A stretch of 5,139 bases of DNA from Weeksellaceae bacterium (GTDB lineage: Bacteria; Bacteroidota; Bacteroidia; Flavobacteriales; Weeksellaceae). The translations under genes and the position numbers were made by a program. The notes under the pieces were generated by a model, which did no database searches, was not told the origin of the DNA, and saw only the letters and a program-made list of their open reading frames with translations. Below are positions 1 to 5,139 of the stretch, one piece after another; position 1 is the first letter of the stretch, and each line of letters starts with the position of its first letter. The DNA lies in assembly GCA_028694715.1 (NCBI GenBank), contig JAQVKJ010000123.1, positions 1 to 5,139 of the forward strand. The letters are read 5' to 3'.

Positions 1-55
1 CAATGTTTTTAAGATTGTGTTCTCTTGCTCCGTAAACCTCTATAAAATCGCCCAT
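1..55 (-). CDS. uvrA: UvrA excinuclease subunit, N-terminal fragment (cut by window edge)
   Basis: Reading leftward from an ATG at 55-53, the 18 visible codons give MGDFIEVYGAREHNLKNI. The pattern I-E-V-x-G-A-R-x-H-N-L-K-N-I is the invariant start of UvrA, just before the first Walker A region, which lies outside the window. UvrA is the ATP-dependent damage sensor of the UvrABC nucleotide excision repair complex and acts in the cytoplasm on DNA. The ATG is the likely start: the codons just upstream in this frame (GGA, GTT, AGT, CTT, ATT) offer no alternative, and a good promoter box lies 22 bases further up. The gene runs in the same direction as the SRPBCC/GyrI-like gene, 194 bases downstream of its stop, but appears to have its own promoter. 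Only the N-terminus is seen, so intactness cannot be judged. Identification rests on a short but very characteristic motif. Confidence 0.88.
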   Translation of the reverse strand, partial: MGDFIEVYGAREHNLKNI

Positions 56-77
56 TCCAACACTAAGAATTAATCTG

Positions 78-85
78 CAAATATA
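78..85 (-). promoter_or_regulatory. Bacteroidota-type -7 promoter box of uvrA
   Basis: The minus strand reads TATATTTG, an exact match to the Bacteroidota primary-sigma -7 consensus TAnnTTTG, and continues as TATATTTGCAG. It ends 22 bases before the uvrA ATG, which fits a short leader. No good TTG-type -33 element is seen at 17-23 bases; the nearest candidate is a TTA at about 16. The rest of 56-249 shows no convincing gene or terminator. Confidence 0.6.
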
Positions 86-249
86 CTGATTTTAGCCCGA
101 ATAACTGAGTGGCTCTTGTTAGATAATTCTTGTTTTCTGTCAGCCCCGGTTCTGTTACTTGCTCAATTGGAGATGCTGCTGTCCAAGCTAGCATAGGATG
201 GTATCTTGCTATTGTCAAATTGTATAGAAAAAATGAATAGGTTATCTGA

Positions 250-1281
250 TTATTCTTTGATGGGAATATAGATTTTGATCAACAGTTCGTCAGAATCTTT
301 CACTCTGACGGGTTGGTTGAGGTATTCTTCCCAATAGGAGTTTTGGAGTGACAGTTGATTTTCTTTTGCGTAGCTGTTCATTTTGCTGATGGTTTGTTGA
401 ATCGATGAATAATTCCCTTTGTGGATACTTACGACTGCTTTGACTGCCGGCAGGGGCAGGAGCTCCATTCCTTCGCCGAGTTGAACAGATTCAATAATGG
501 GATAACCTGAGTGGAATTTGGCATTCTCTGTTGCAGTATTGATAAAATCAAAATAGGTAATCGGTTGCCCGATTTGTTCCTGTGGCAATTTCAGATAATC
601 GGTCAGATAACTATAAATTAACCCCAAGCTTTCTTCCACAGCGGTTTTTACTTCATCTTCATCCAAGGTAGTTTCGTTCACAACCGAAATGATTTTTTTA
701 CCTTCAAACAATTCTGTTTCTATCATTCCCGGCTGCAATGATTTTGCCTGTTCTTCGTTGAGTGCGGTGGTTTCGAGCAGTTTTTCGAGTCGGTCGAAAC
801 CTTTGTTCAGAGTTTCCCTCAGATTGTTTGAAGTGAAATATGTATAATATCGTGAAAAATAACCGATTTTTTTGGTTTCAATTTTCCAATTGATAATTGT
901 ATTGACGGAATCGGAGGGTAAAAATTCAACGAGCATTTCAGCCTCACTTCCCAAATCAAAGTTCTCCATATTGTACCTTATTTTTTTGTTTTTCAATGAT
1001 TCGGTAATCGTCAGAATTCTATTTTTTCCTTTGGTTTGACTCTGATAACCAGCGCCTTTTCCTGCGTAGGGCGAGTAAAATTCCTGAGTAGCAAGTGAAT
1101 CGGCTGCGGCCCAAGGTTCCCATTTTGAGAAATTGTTCATATTATTGAATTCCTCGAAGAGGATACCTGCGGGCAAATGAAATTCTCTTTCGGTGTTTAC
1201 CTCAATTTTATTTGGTAGAAAAACAGGAACAATCAATAAGGCTGTGAAGGCCAAAATCAGAATTTGAGCAACTCGTCTCAT
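250..1281 (-). CDS. Membrane-anchored SRPBCC domain plus GyrI-like (effector-binding) domain protein
   Basis: The protein has 343 residues from the ATG at 1281-1279. A GTG nine codons upstream (1308) would give 352 residues, but a promoter-like box overlaps that GTG and the ATG leads straight into the anchor, so I prefer the ATG. Numbering here counts from the ATG. MRRVAQ is followed by a hydrophobic segment (about 5-23), which suggests an inner-membrane anchor or uncleaved signal. Residues about 28-172 look like a SRPBCC (polyketide cyclase/START-like) fold, with the family-typical KWEPW stretch near 51 and a GxGAGY-like turn. Residues about 185-343 look like a GyrI-like/AraC effector-binding domain: a central LPLPAVKAVVSIHKGNY, a late YWEEYLNQP, and a final IYIPI strand. 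Both folds bind small hydrophobic ligands, but no ligand or partner is known from this sequence. There is no DNA-binding domain, so it is not a regulator of the AraC or MerR type. No clear terminator follows the stop. Confidence 0.82.
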   Translation of the reverse strand: MRRVAQILILAFTALLIVPVFLPNKIEVNTEREFHLPAGILFEEFNNMNNFSKWEPWAAADSLATQEFYSPYAGKGAGYQSQTKGKNRILTITESLKNKKIRYNMENFDLGSEAEMLVEFLPSDSVNTIINWKIETKKIGYFSRYYTYFTSNNLRETLNKGFDRLEKLLETTALNEEQAKSLQPGMIETELFEGKKIISVVNETTLDEDEVKTAVEESLGLIYSYLTDYLKLPQEQIGQPITYFDFINTATENAKFHSGYPIIESVQLGEGMELLPLPAVKAVVSIHKGNYSSIQQTISKMNSYAKENQLSLQNSYWEEYLNQPVRVKDSDELLIKIYIPIKE

Positions 1282-1307
1282 GAATGAAGGGTTTATAAAG
1301 TTATACA

Positions 1308-1315
1308 CAAAAATA
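1308..1315 (-). promoter_or_regulatory. Candidate -7 box of the SRPBCC/GyrI-like gene
   Basis: The minus strand reads TATTTTTG, an exact fit to TAnnTTTG. Its last G is the G of the possible GTG start at 1308, so a transcript made from this box would begin inside the longer reading frame. This supports the ATG at 1281, with a leader of roughly 20 bases. The -33 region is only T-rich (TTTT at a 17-base spacing) and lacks a clear TTG, so the assignment is tentative. Confidence 0.4.
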
Positions 1316-1336
1316 TAAATTATGAGTGTATTAAAA

Positions 1337-1366
1337 CTGCATTTTAGATATATATTGTTAAATTTG
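1337..1366 (+). promoter_or_regulatory. Candidate promoter of the DUF937 gene
   Basis: TAAATTTG at 1359-1366 matches the Bacteroidota -7 consensus TAnnTTTG and lies 23 bases before the ATG at 1390. The best -33 candidate is CTG at 1337-1339, one mismatch from TTG, with a 19-base spacing. The promoter shares the short divergent region with that of the SRPBCC gene. Confidence 0.5.
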
Positions 1367-1389
1367 ATAGATAAACAAATATTATTAAA

Positions 1390-1965
1390 ATGGATTTAAC
1401 AGATTTATTACAAGGGGCTTTAGGTAATCAAATGGTTGAAGGAATTAAAGGGCAATTAGGGATTGACGAATCTCAGGCAAAATCCGCAGTTTCTGCGGCT
1501 ATTCCGGTTTTGATGTCGGCCTTGAACAAGAATGTACAAGAGGGGGGCGGAGCAAGTCTGCTGAACGCACTGAACAAGCACGACGGGAGCATACTGGAGA
1601 ATCTCGGCGGATTTTTAAGTAGCCCGGATTTGTCCGACGGTGCTGGTATTCTTTCGCATGTACTGGGCGGAAAACAAAGTCAAGTAGAAAATTCCATCGG
1701 TAAATCTTCCGGACTTTCTTCTGCGCAAATCGGCAAGATTTTGATGATTTTGGCACCGATTGTCATGGGTTACCTTGGCAACCAAAAAAAGAAATCAGGA
1801 CTGGATGAAGGTGGTTTGGGCGATCTTTTGGGAAGTTTGACAAGTGATTCTGGTGGTTCAGTAGGTATGGATATACTGGAACAAGTACTTAGCTCGGGAA
1901 ATAAAAGCAGTGGCGGAGGTCTGATGGGCAAAATTCTCGGCGGTCTTTTTGGTGGAAAGAAATAA
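1390..1965 (+). CDS. DUF937 domain-containing protein
   Basis: The protein has 191 residues. Residues about 1-130 match the DUF937 pattern: MDLTDLLQGALG, a short helix, then a segment (GIDESQAKSAVSAAIPVLMSAL) in which a helix begins after a G-I-x-x-x-x-A turn, then LLNAL and an ILSHVLGGKQ stretch that leads into the hydrophobic KILMILAPIVMGYLG near 117-130. The rest is rich in Gly and Ser with repeated DLLGSL, ILEQVL and ILGGLFGGKK helices, ending in GGKK. There is no signal peptide or clear transmembrane helix, so it is probably cytosolic. The function of the family is unknown, and I do not assign one. The start has no Shine-Dalgarno sequence, only the AT-rich leader usual in this phylum. 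The gene stands alone: divergent from the SRPBCC gene and convergent with the sigma factor region, with a hairpin 31 bases after the stop. Confidence 0.85.
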   Translation: MDLTDLLQGALGNQMVEGIKGQLGIDESQAKSAVSAAIPVLMSALNKNVQEGGGASLLNALNKHDGSILENLGGFLSSPDLSDGAGILSHVLGGKQSQVENSIGKSSGLSSAQIGKILMILAPIVMGYLGNQKKKSGLDEGGLGDLLGSLTSDSGGSVGMDILEQVLSSGNKSSGGGLMGKILGGLFGGKK

Positions 1966-1994
1966 CCGAAACTGTGTAAGAAGGAATGCAAATC

Positions 1995-2030
1995 AAAAAG
2001 GGGGAGAATTTTAATTTATTCTTCCCCTTT
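1995..2030. terminator. Intrinsic terminator hairpin between convergent genes, better formed for the minus strand
   Basis: Bases 1997-2008 (AAAGGGGGAGAA) pair with 2019-2030 (TTCTTCCCCTTT): twelve pairs including one G-T wobble, extendable by one A-T pair, around a loop of about 8 bases. Read on the minus strand the stem runs directly into TTTTTG (1999-1994), a typical termination tract. Read on the plus strand the stem is followed only by CCATTTAAC. It can serve the minus-strand 46-residue ORF and sigma factor, and probably also the DUF937 gene from the other side. Confidence 0.72.
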
Positions 2031-2034
2031 CCAT

Positions 2035-2175
2035 TTAACTCTTGAAAAGAACGATGTTCTTATTCAAGATTCCACTTTTAATAACTGATAATGTTTTTGA
2101 AAAATTTAAAATGTTTTGAACGGTTGTTTTTTTGGGTGATAACTTTTCACCCGTAAGTGAGTAATAGTGCTTCAT
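2035..2175 (-). CDS. Probable small protein of 46 residues (hypothetical)
   Basis: An ATG at 2175-2173 opens a 46-codon frame ending in TAA at 2037-2035. The codon just before the ATG is an in-frame TAA, so the frame cannot extend upstream. The predicted product begins MKHYYSLTGEKLSPKKTT and contains NFSKTLSVIKSG near the middle. It is basic, Lys- and Ser-rich, with alternating hydrophobic residues, and has no membrane segment. It lies 76 bases behind the sigma factor stop on the same strand, and its stop is 4 bases before the terminator stem, the spacing expected for the last gene of a transcript. It could be read from the sigma promoter. Short lysine-rich proteins of this style occur in Bacteroidota, but I cannot name a family with certainty. 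The alternative is a noncoding structured tail, since two inverted repeats lie inside it. Confidence 0.5.
   Translation of the reverse strand: MKHYYSLTGEKLSPKKTTVQNILNFSKTLSVIKSGILNKNIVLFKS
2041..2068. repeat. Near-perfect inverted repeat in the 3' end of the small ORF
   Basis: CTTGAA (2041-2046) pairs with TTCAAG (2063-2068), and AAGAAC (2047-2052) with GTTCTT (2056-2061). A single A at 2062 bulges out and GAT forms the loop. It has twelve pairs but no T tract on either side, so it is not a standard terminator. In the small ORF it encodes the final ILNKNIVLFK stretch. It may stabilise the 3' end of the mRNA, or it may be incidental to coding. Confidence 0.5.
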
Positions 2176-2251
2176 TTACAATTGTTTTAAAGTTACAATA
2201 TATCAACGCAACAGCCTGAGAGTTATTGTGCCTTTTGAACATTACTAAATG

Positions 2252-2842
2252 TTAAACAATTGTTAAAGTCAAGTTCTTTTCATCGATTAATTTTCTAAGA
2301 TTAATCAGCGCATACCTCATCCTTCCCAATGCAGTGTTGATACTCACTTCAGTTTCTTCGGCAATTTCTTTGAAACTTAAATCTTTAAAAATTCTGAGTT
2401 CAAGTACTTGTCGCTGGTCATTGGGCAAAAATTCAATAATCATTCTCAAATCTTTTTCAATCTGATCTTTGATGATTTTCAATTCTGAACTGTCTTCGGG
2501 GTCGGCCAAAAAATCAAATATGCTGAAGTCTTCATCAACGAATGTTTCACCAATAACTGGCATTCTGGTTTTTGACCTGAAGTGATCAATGGCCAAGTTG
2601 TGCGCAATACGCATCACCCAAGGGAGGAATTTGCCTTCCTCACTGTATTTTCCTTCTTTTAATGTCAGAATTACTTTTACAAAAGTGTCCTGAAAGATAT
2701 CTTCAGCAATGTCTCTGTCGAGTACTTTTGAAAAAATAAAGCCGTAAACTTTGTTTTTGTGTCGGTTAATTAATTCAGCCAATGCAGCCTCGTCACCCGA
2801 CAGGTAAGAGTCCACCAATTGAGAATCTTCAATGAAATTCAT
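2252..2842 (-). CDS. ECF-type sigma-70 family RNA polymerase sigma factor
   Basis: The protein has 196 residues, the normal length for an extracytoplasmic-function sigma factor. Region 2 covers about 21-92: a helix with INRHKNKVYGFIFSKVLD, the DIAEDIFQDTFVKV core that binds the polymerase clamp, and FLPWVMRIAHNLAIDHFR for -10 recognition. A variable acidic linker (about 98-130, DEDFSIFDFLADPED) follows. Region 4 spans about 133-186, with LPNDQRQVLELRIFKDLSFKEIAEETEVS followed by SINTALGRMRYALINLRK, the helix-turn-helix for -35/-33 recognition. This region 4 wording is typical of a sigma factor widespread in Bacteroidota. No anti-sigma gene is visible: downstream lies only the 46-residue ORF, upstream the terminator of gap. 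It is therefore probably controlled by its own promoter or other means. The ATG at 2842 is the natural start, at the usual distance from region 2. Regulon and signal cannot be inferred. Confidence 0.93.
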   Translation of the reverse strand: MNFIEDSQLVDSYLSGDEAALAELINRHKNKVYGFIFSKVLDRDIAEDIFQDTFVKVILTLKEGKYSEEGKFLPWVMRIAHNLAIDHFRSKTRMPVIGETFVDEDFSIFDFLADPEDSSELKIIKDQIEKDLRMIIEFLPNDQRQVLELRIFKDLSFKEIAEETEVSINTALGRMRYALINLRKLIDEKNLTLTIV

Positions 2843-2910
2843 AATTCTGTCTTCAAATGTTTAAGAGATAGAATGTAGAACTATAGGCAGATTTTTTTTG
2901 TTAATAAAGA

Positions 2911-2943
2911 CAAATATATAAAAATTAATTACAGTATGACAAA
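2911..2943 (-). promoter_or_regulatory. Promoter of the ECF sigma factor gene
   Basis: On the minus strand TTTG (2943-2940) is followed after 21 bases by TATATTTG (2918-2911). Both elements match the Bacteroidota consensus (TTG, 17-23 bases, TAnnTTTG). The -7 box ends 68 bases before the ATG, leaving a leader of about 60 bases that includes an A8 run. The -33 element lies about 10 bases past the T tract of the gap terminator, so the two units are cleanly separated. The promoter fits the housekeeping sigma factor. Confidence 0.65.
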
Positions 2944-2952
2944 ATTCATGTT

Positions 2953-2979
2953 AAAAAAAGCCGTCAGACGACGGCTTTT
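2953..2979 (-). terminator. Rho-independent terminator of the pfkA-gap operon
   Basis: On the minus strand AAAAGCCGTC (2979-2970) pairs perfectly with GACGGCTTTT (2965-2956) around a four-base loop (GTCT), and the stem runs into seven T (2959-2953). It begins 22 bases after the gap stop codon. This is a textbook intrinsic terminator. Confidence 0.93.
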
Positions 2980-3001
2980 AATTTTACAGTTTTGAGCAGT
3001 A

Positions 3002-4027
<1,026 letters not shown>

Positions 4028-5014
4028 TCAAATCACCAGTATTTTGGAGATTTTTAATAATTCAATATCTATTTCGTTGTGTTTTTTAACTGCTTCTTCA
4101 ATGGGGGTTTGTACAATCCGATTGGATTTCAATCCCACCATTATGTTGGTTTTATGATCCAATATGGCTTCTACTGCTGCTACGCCCAATCGGCTGGCGA
4201 GAATCCTGTCCATACAGCTTGGATGACCGCCTCGTTGTATGTAACCCAAGACAGAAACCCTGATATCGTATTCAGGGAACTTTTCTTTGGTGGCATTGGC
4301 CAATTCATATACATTGCCGAGTTCTTCTCCTTCTGAAACTACAATAATGCTCGAGTTTTTACCCGCTTGTTCGGATCTTTTTAATGAATCGAATAAATCA
4401 TCTAAACTGTCTTTTCTCTCTGGAATTAATATCTCTTGGGCGCCCGAGGCTATACCACTTCCAAGCGCAATGAAACCAGCGTCGCGACCCATTACTTCAA
4501 TGAAAAAAACGCGGTTGTGCGAAGTGGCCGAATCCCTGATTCTGTCAATGGCTTCCATGGCAGTGTTCAGCGCGGTGTCGTAGCCAATGGTAAAGTCTGT
4601 CCCAAAAATATCGTTGTCAATGGTACCGGGAACACCGATGAAGGGAATGCCGAATTCTTCATAAAAATCTTTGGCACCCCTGAACGAACCGTCGCCTCCG
4701 ATGATGATAAGGCCGTCAATTTGATTGTCCACAACTGCCCCTGCAGCGATTTTTCTTCCTTCCGCAGTTTTAAATTTTTCAGACCGAGCAGTTTTGAGAA
4801 AAGTTCCTCCCTTGTTGATAATGTGTCGGACGGATCTGGGTCCCAGTTCGCAGGTTTCGTTGTGTATCAGTCCTTCAAATCCTCTATGAATTCCTATGCA
4901 TTGTGTTTTGTAGTATGCGCATGCTCTTACTACAGCCCTGATGGCGGCATTCATTCCGGGAGAGTCACCTCCCGAGGTCAAAACACCAATCTTTTTTAGG
5001 ATTTTATCCGGCAC
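4028..5014 (-). CDS. pfkA: ATP-dependent 6-phosphofructokinase
   Basis: The protein has 328 residues (E. coli PfkA has 320). It phosphorylates fructose-6-phosphate to fructose-1,6-bisphosphate in the cytosol, the committed step of glycolysis. Seen in order: TSGGDSPGMNAAIR (13-26) for ATP, Arg77 (classical Arg72), GGDGS (106-110), where Gly109 marks the ATP rather than the pyrophosphate type, PGTIDND (129-135) with the catalytic base Asp133 (127), MGRDAG (175-180) with Arg168 and Arg177 for substrate, and LGYIQRGG (256-263), with Tyr258 where E. coli has His249. The allosteric residues differ in part from E. coli: Arg26, Arg30, Arg160 and Lys219 are kept, but Arg54, Glu187 and Lys211 are replaced. 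The start is GTG at 5014: an in-frame TAA sits five codons upstream and the first internal Met (21) lies inside the ATP site, so no other start fits. First gene of an operon with gap. Confidence 0.97.
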   Translation of the reverse strand: MPDKILKKIGVLTSGGDSPGMNAAIRAVVRACAYYKTQCIGIHRGFEGLIHNETCELGPRSVRHIINKGGTFLKTARSEKFKTAEGRKIAAGAVVDNQIDGLIIIGGDGSFRGAKDFYEEFGIPFIGVPGTIDNDIFGTDFTIGYDTALNTAMEAIDRIRDSATSHNRVFFIEVMGRDAGFIALGSGIASGAQEILIPERKDSLDDLFDSLKRSEQAGKNSSIIVVSEGEELGNVYELANATKEKFPEYDIRVSVLGYIQRGGHPSCMDRILASRLGVAAVEAILDHKTNIMVGLKSNRIVQTPIEEAVKKHNEIDIELLKISKILVI

Positions 5015-5038
5015 TCCAAGGGTTCTTTACTTGAACTG

Positions 5039-5073
5039 CAAATATATGAAATCAATACAGCTTCTAAAAACAA
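5039..5073 (-). promoter_or_regulatory. Promoter of the pfkA-gap operon
   Basis: The minus strand carries TATATTTG (5046-5039), exact to TAnnTTTG, continuing as TATATTTGCAG, the same 11 bases as at the uvrA promoter. A TTG at 5073-5071 may be the -33 element, with a 24-base spacing, one more than the usual range. The box ends 24 bases before the GTG start, so the leader is short (about 18 bases). Confidence 0.6.
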
Positions 5074-5090
5074 TTGTACGGCAAAATTGA

Positions 5091-5139
5091 TTAGTCAAAA
5101 TCACGGATGGGTTCCAATCTACCGGATTGAAAATCTTTG
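5091..5139 (-). CDS. Possible C-terminal end of an upstream gene (partial, unidentified)
   Basis: Read leftward from 5138 the codons give KDFQSGRLEPIRDFD followed by TAA at 5093-5091. The composition looks protein-like. One of the other two minus-strand frames closes at once at TAG; the other stays open into the pfkA promoter but reads less well. The stop is 76 bases before the pfkA GTG, with the pfkA promoter in between. Only 15 residues are visible, so neither family nor reality can be settled. Confidence 0.3.
   Translation of the reverse strand, partial: KDFQSGRLEPIRDFD

Noticed and set aside
63..194. A 43-residue minus-strand ORF (starting MLAWTAASPIEQ) between the SRPBCC gene and uvrA
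   Set aside because: It runs through the uvrA promoter box at 78-85, has no terminator or promoter of its own, and its frame is open by chance from inside the preceding gene. Coding is possible but not supported.
56..249. Search for a LexA/SOS operator or a terminator between the SRPBCC gene and uvrA
   Set aside because: No convincing dyad or GC-rich stem with a T tract is present. The short palindromes (such as GCTAGC near 187-192) are too small to call.
1499..1991. Minus-strand open frames opposite the DUF937 gene
   Set aside because: They are Pro/Arg/Ser-rich mirror images of the Gly-rich coding strand and show no protein-like pattern.
2134..2152. GGGTGA/TCACCC hairpin next to a T7 run, considered as a terminator
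   Set aside because: The T run precedes the stem on the plus strand and becomes an A run after it on the minus strand, so it is on the wrong side for termination in either direction.
4436..4999. A long plus-strand open frame (187 codons) opposite pfkA
   Set aside because: It is fully antisense to a clearly conserved enzyme, low in recognisable motifs, and has no promoter box. It is a by-product of pfkA codon use.

Overview
The window looks like ordinary chromosome from a member of the Bacteroidota (Cytophaga-Flavobacterium-Bacteroides group). The evidence is the AT-rich intergenic DNA, the lack of Shine-Dalgarno sequences before most starts, repeated promoter boxes of the Bacteroidota type TAnnTTTG, and the character of the proteins: an ECF sigma factor with the phylum-typical region 4, a DUF937 protein, a SRPBCC/GyrI-like protein and a UvrA N-terminus. 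No finer placement is possible from the sequence alone. There are no tRNA or rRNA genes, IS elements, CRISPR arrays or phage genes.

Layout from left to right: (1) bases 1-55 hold the first 18 codons of uvrA (minus strand), with its promoter box at 78-85. (2) 250-1281 (or 1308), minus strand: a membrane-anchored SRPBCC plus GyrI-like protein. (3) 1390-1965, plus strand: a glycine-rich DUF937 protein, divergent from the previous gene across a short promoter region. (4) A hairpin at 1995-2030 lies between convergent genes. (5) 2035-2175, minus strand: a probable, easily missed 46-residue ORF directly in front of that hairpin. (6) 2252-2842, minus strand: an ECF sigma factor with a well-formed promoter at 2911-2943 and no recognisable anti-sigma gene beside it. 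(7) A strong intrinsic terminator at 2953-2979 ends a glycolytic operon: gap (3002-4006) behind pfkA (4028-5014), 21 bases apart, with a pfkA promoter at 5039-5073. (8) 5091-5139 may be the last codons of another minus-strand gene cut by the window edge.

How the genes work together: pfkA and gap encode two steps of the Embden-Meyerhof pathway (fructose-6-phosphate to fructose-1,6-bisphosphate, and glyceraldehyde-3-phosphate to 1,3-bisphosphoglycerate) and share one transcript. Two positions in Gap that normally enforce NAD specificity are changed (Ser35 and Thr191), so NADP use is possible. Three positions of the known PfkA allosteric site also differ from E. coli. The other genes show no clear link to glycolysis.

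I do not see a new multi-gene system here. The items most worth a second look are the small ORF between the sigma factor and the terminator, the cofactor-site changes in Gap, and the three identical TATATTTG boxes in front of uvrA, the sigma factor gene and pfkA.
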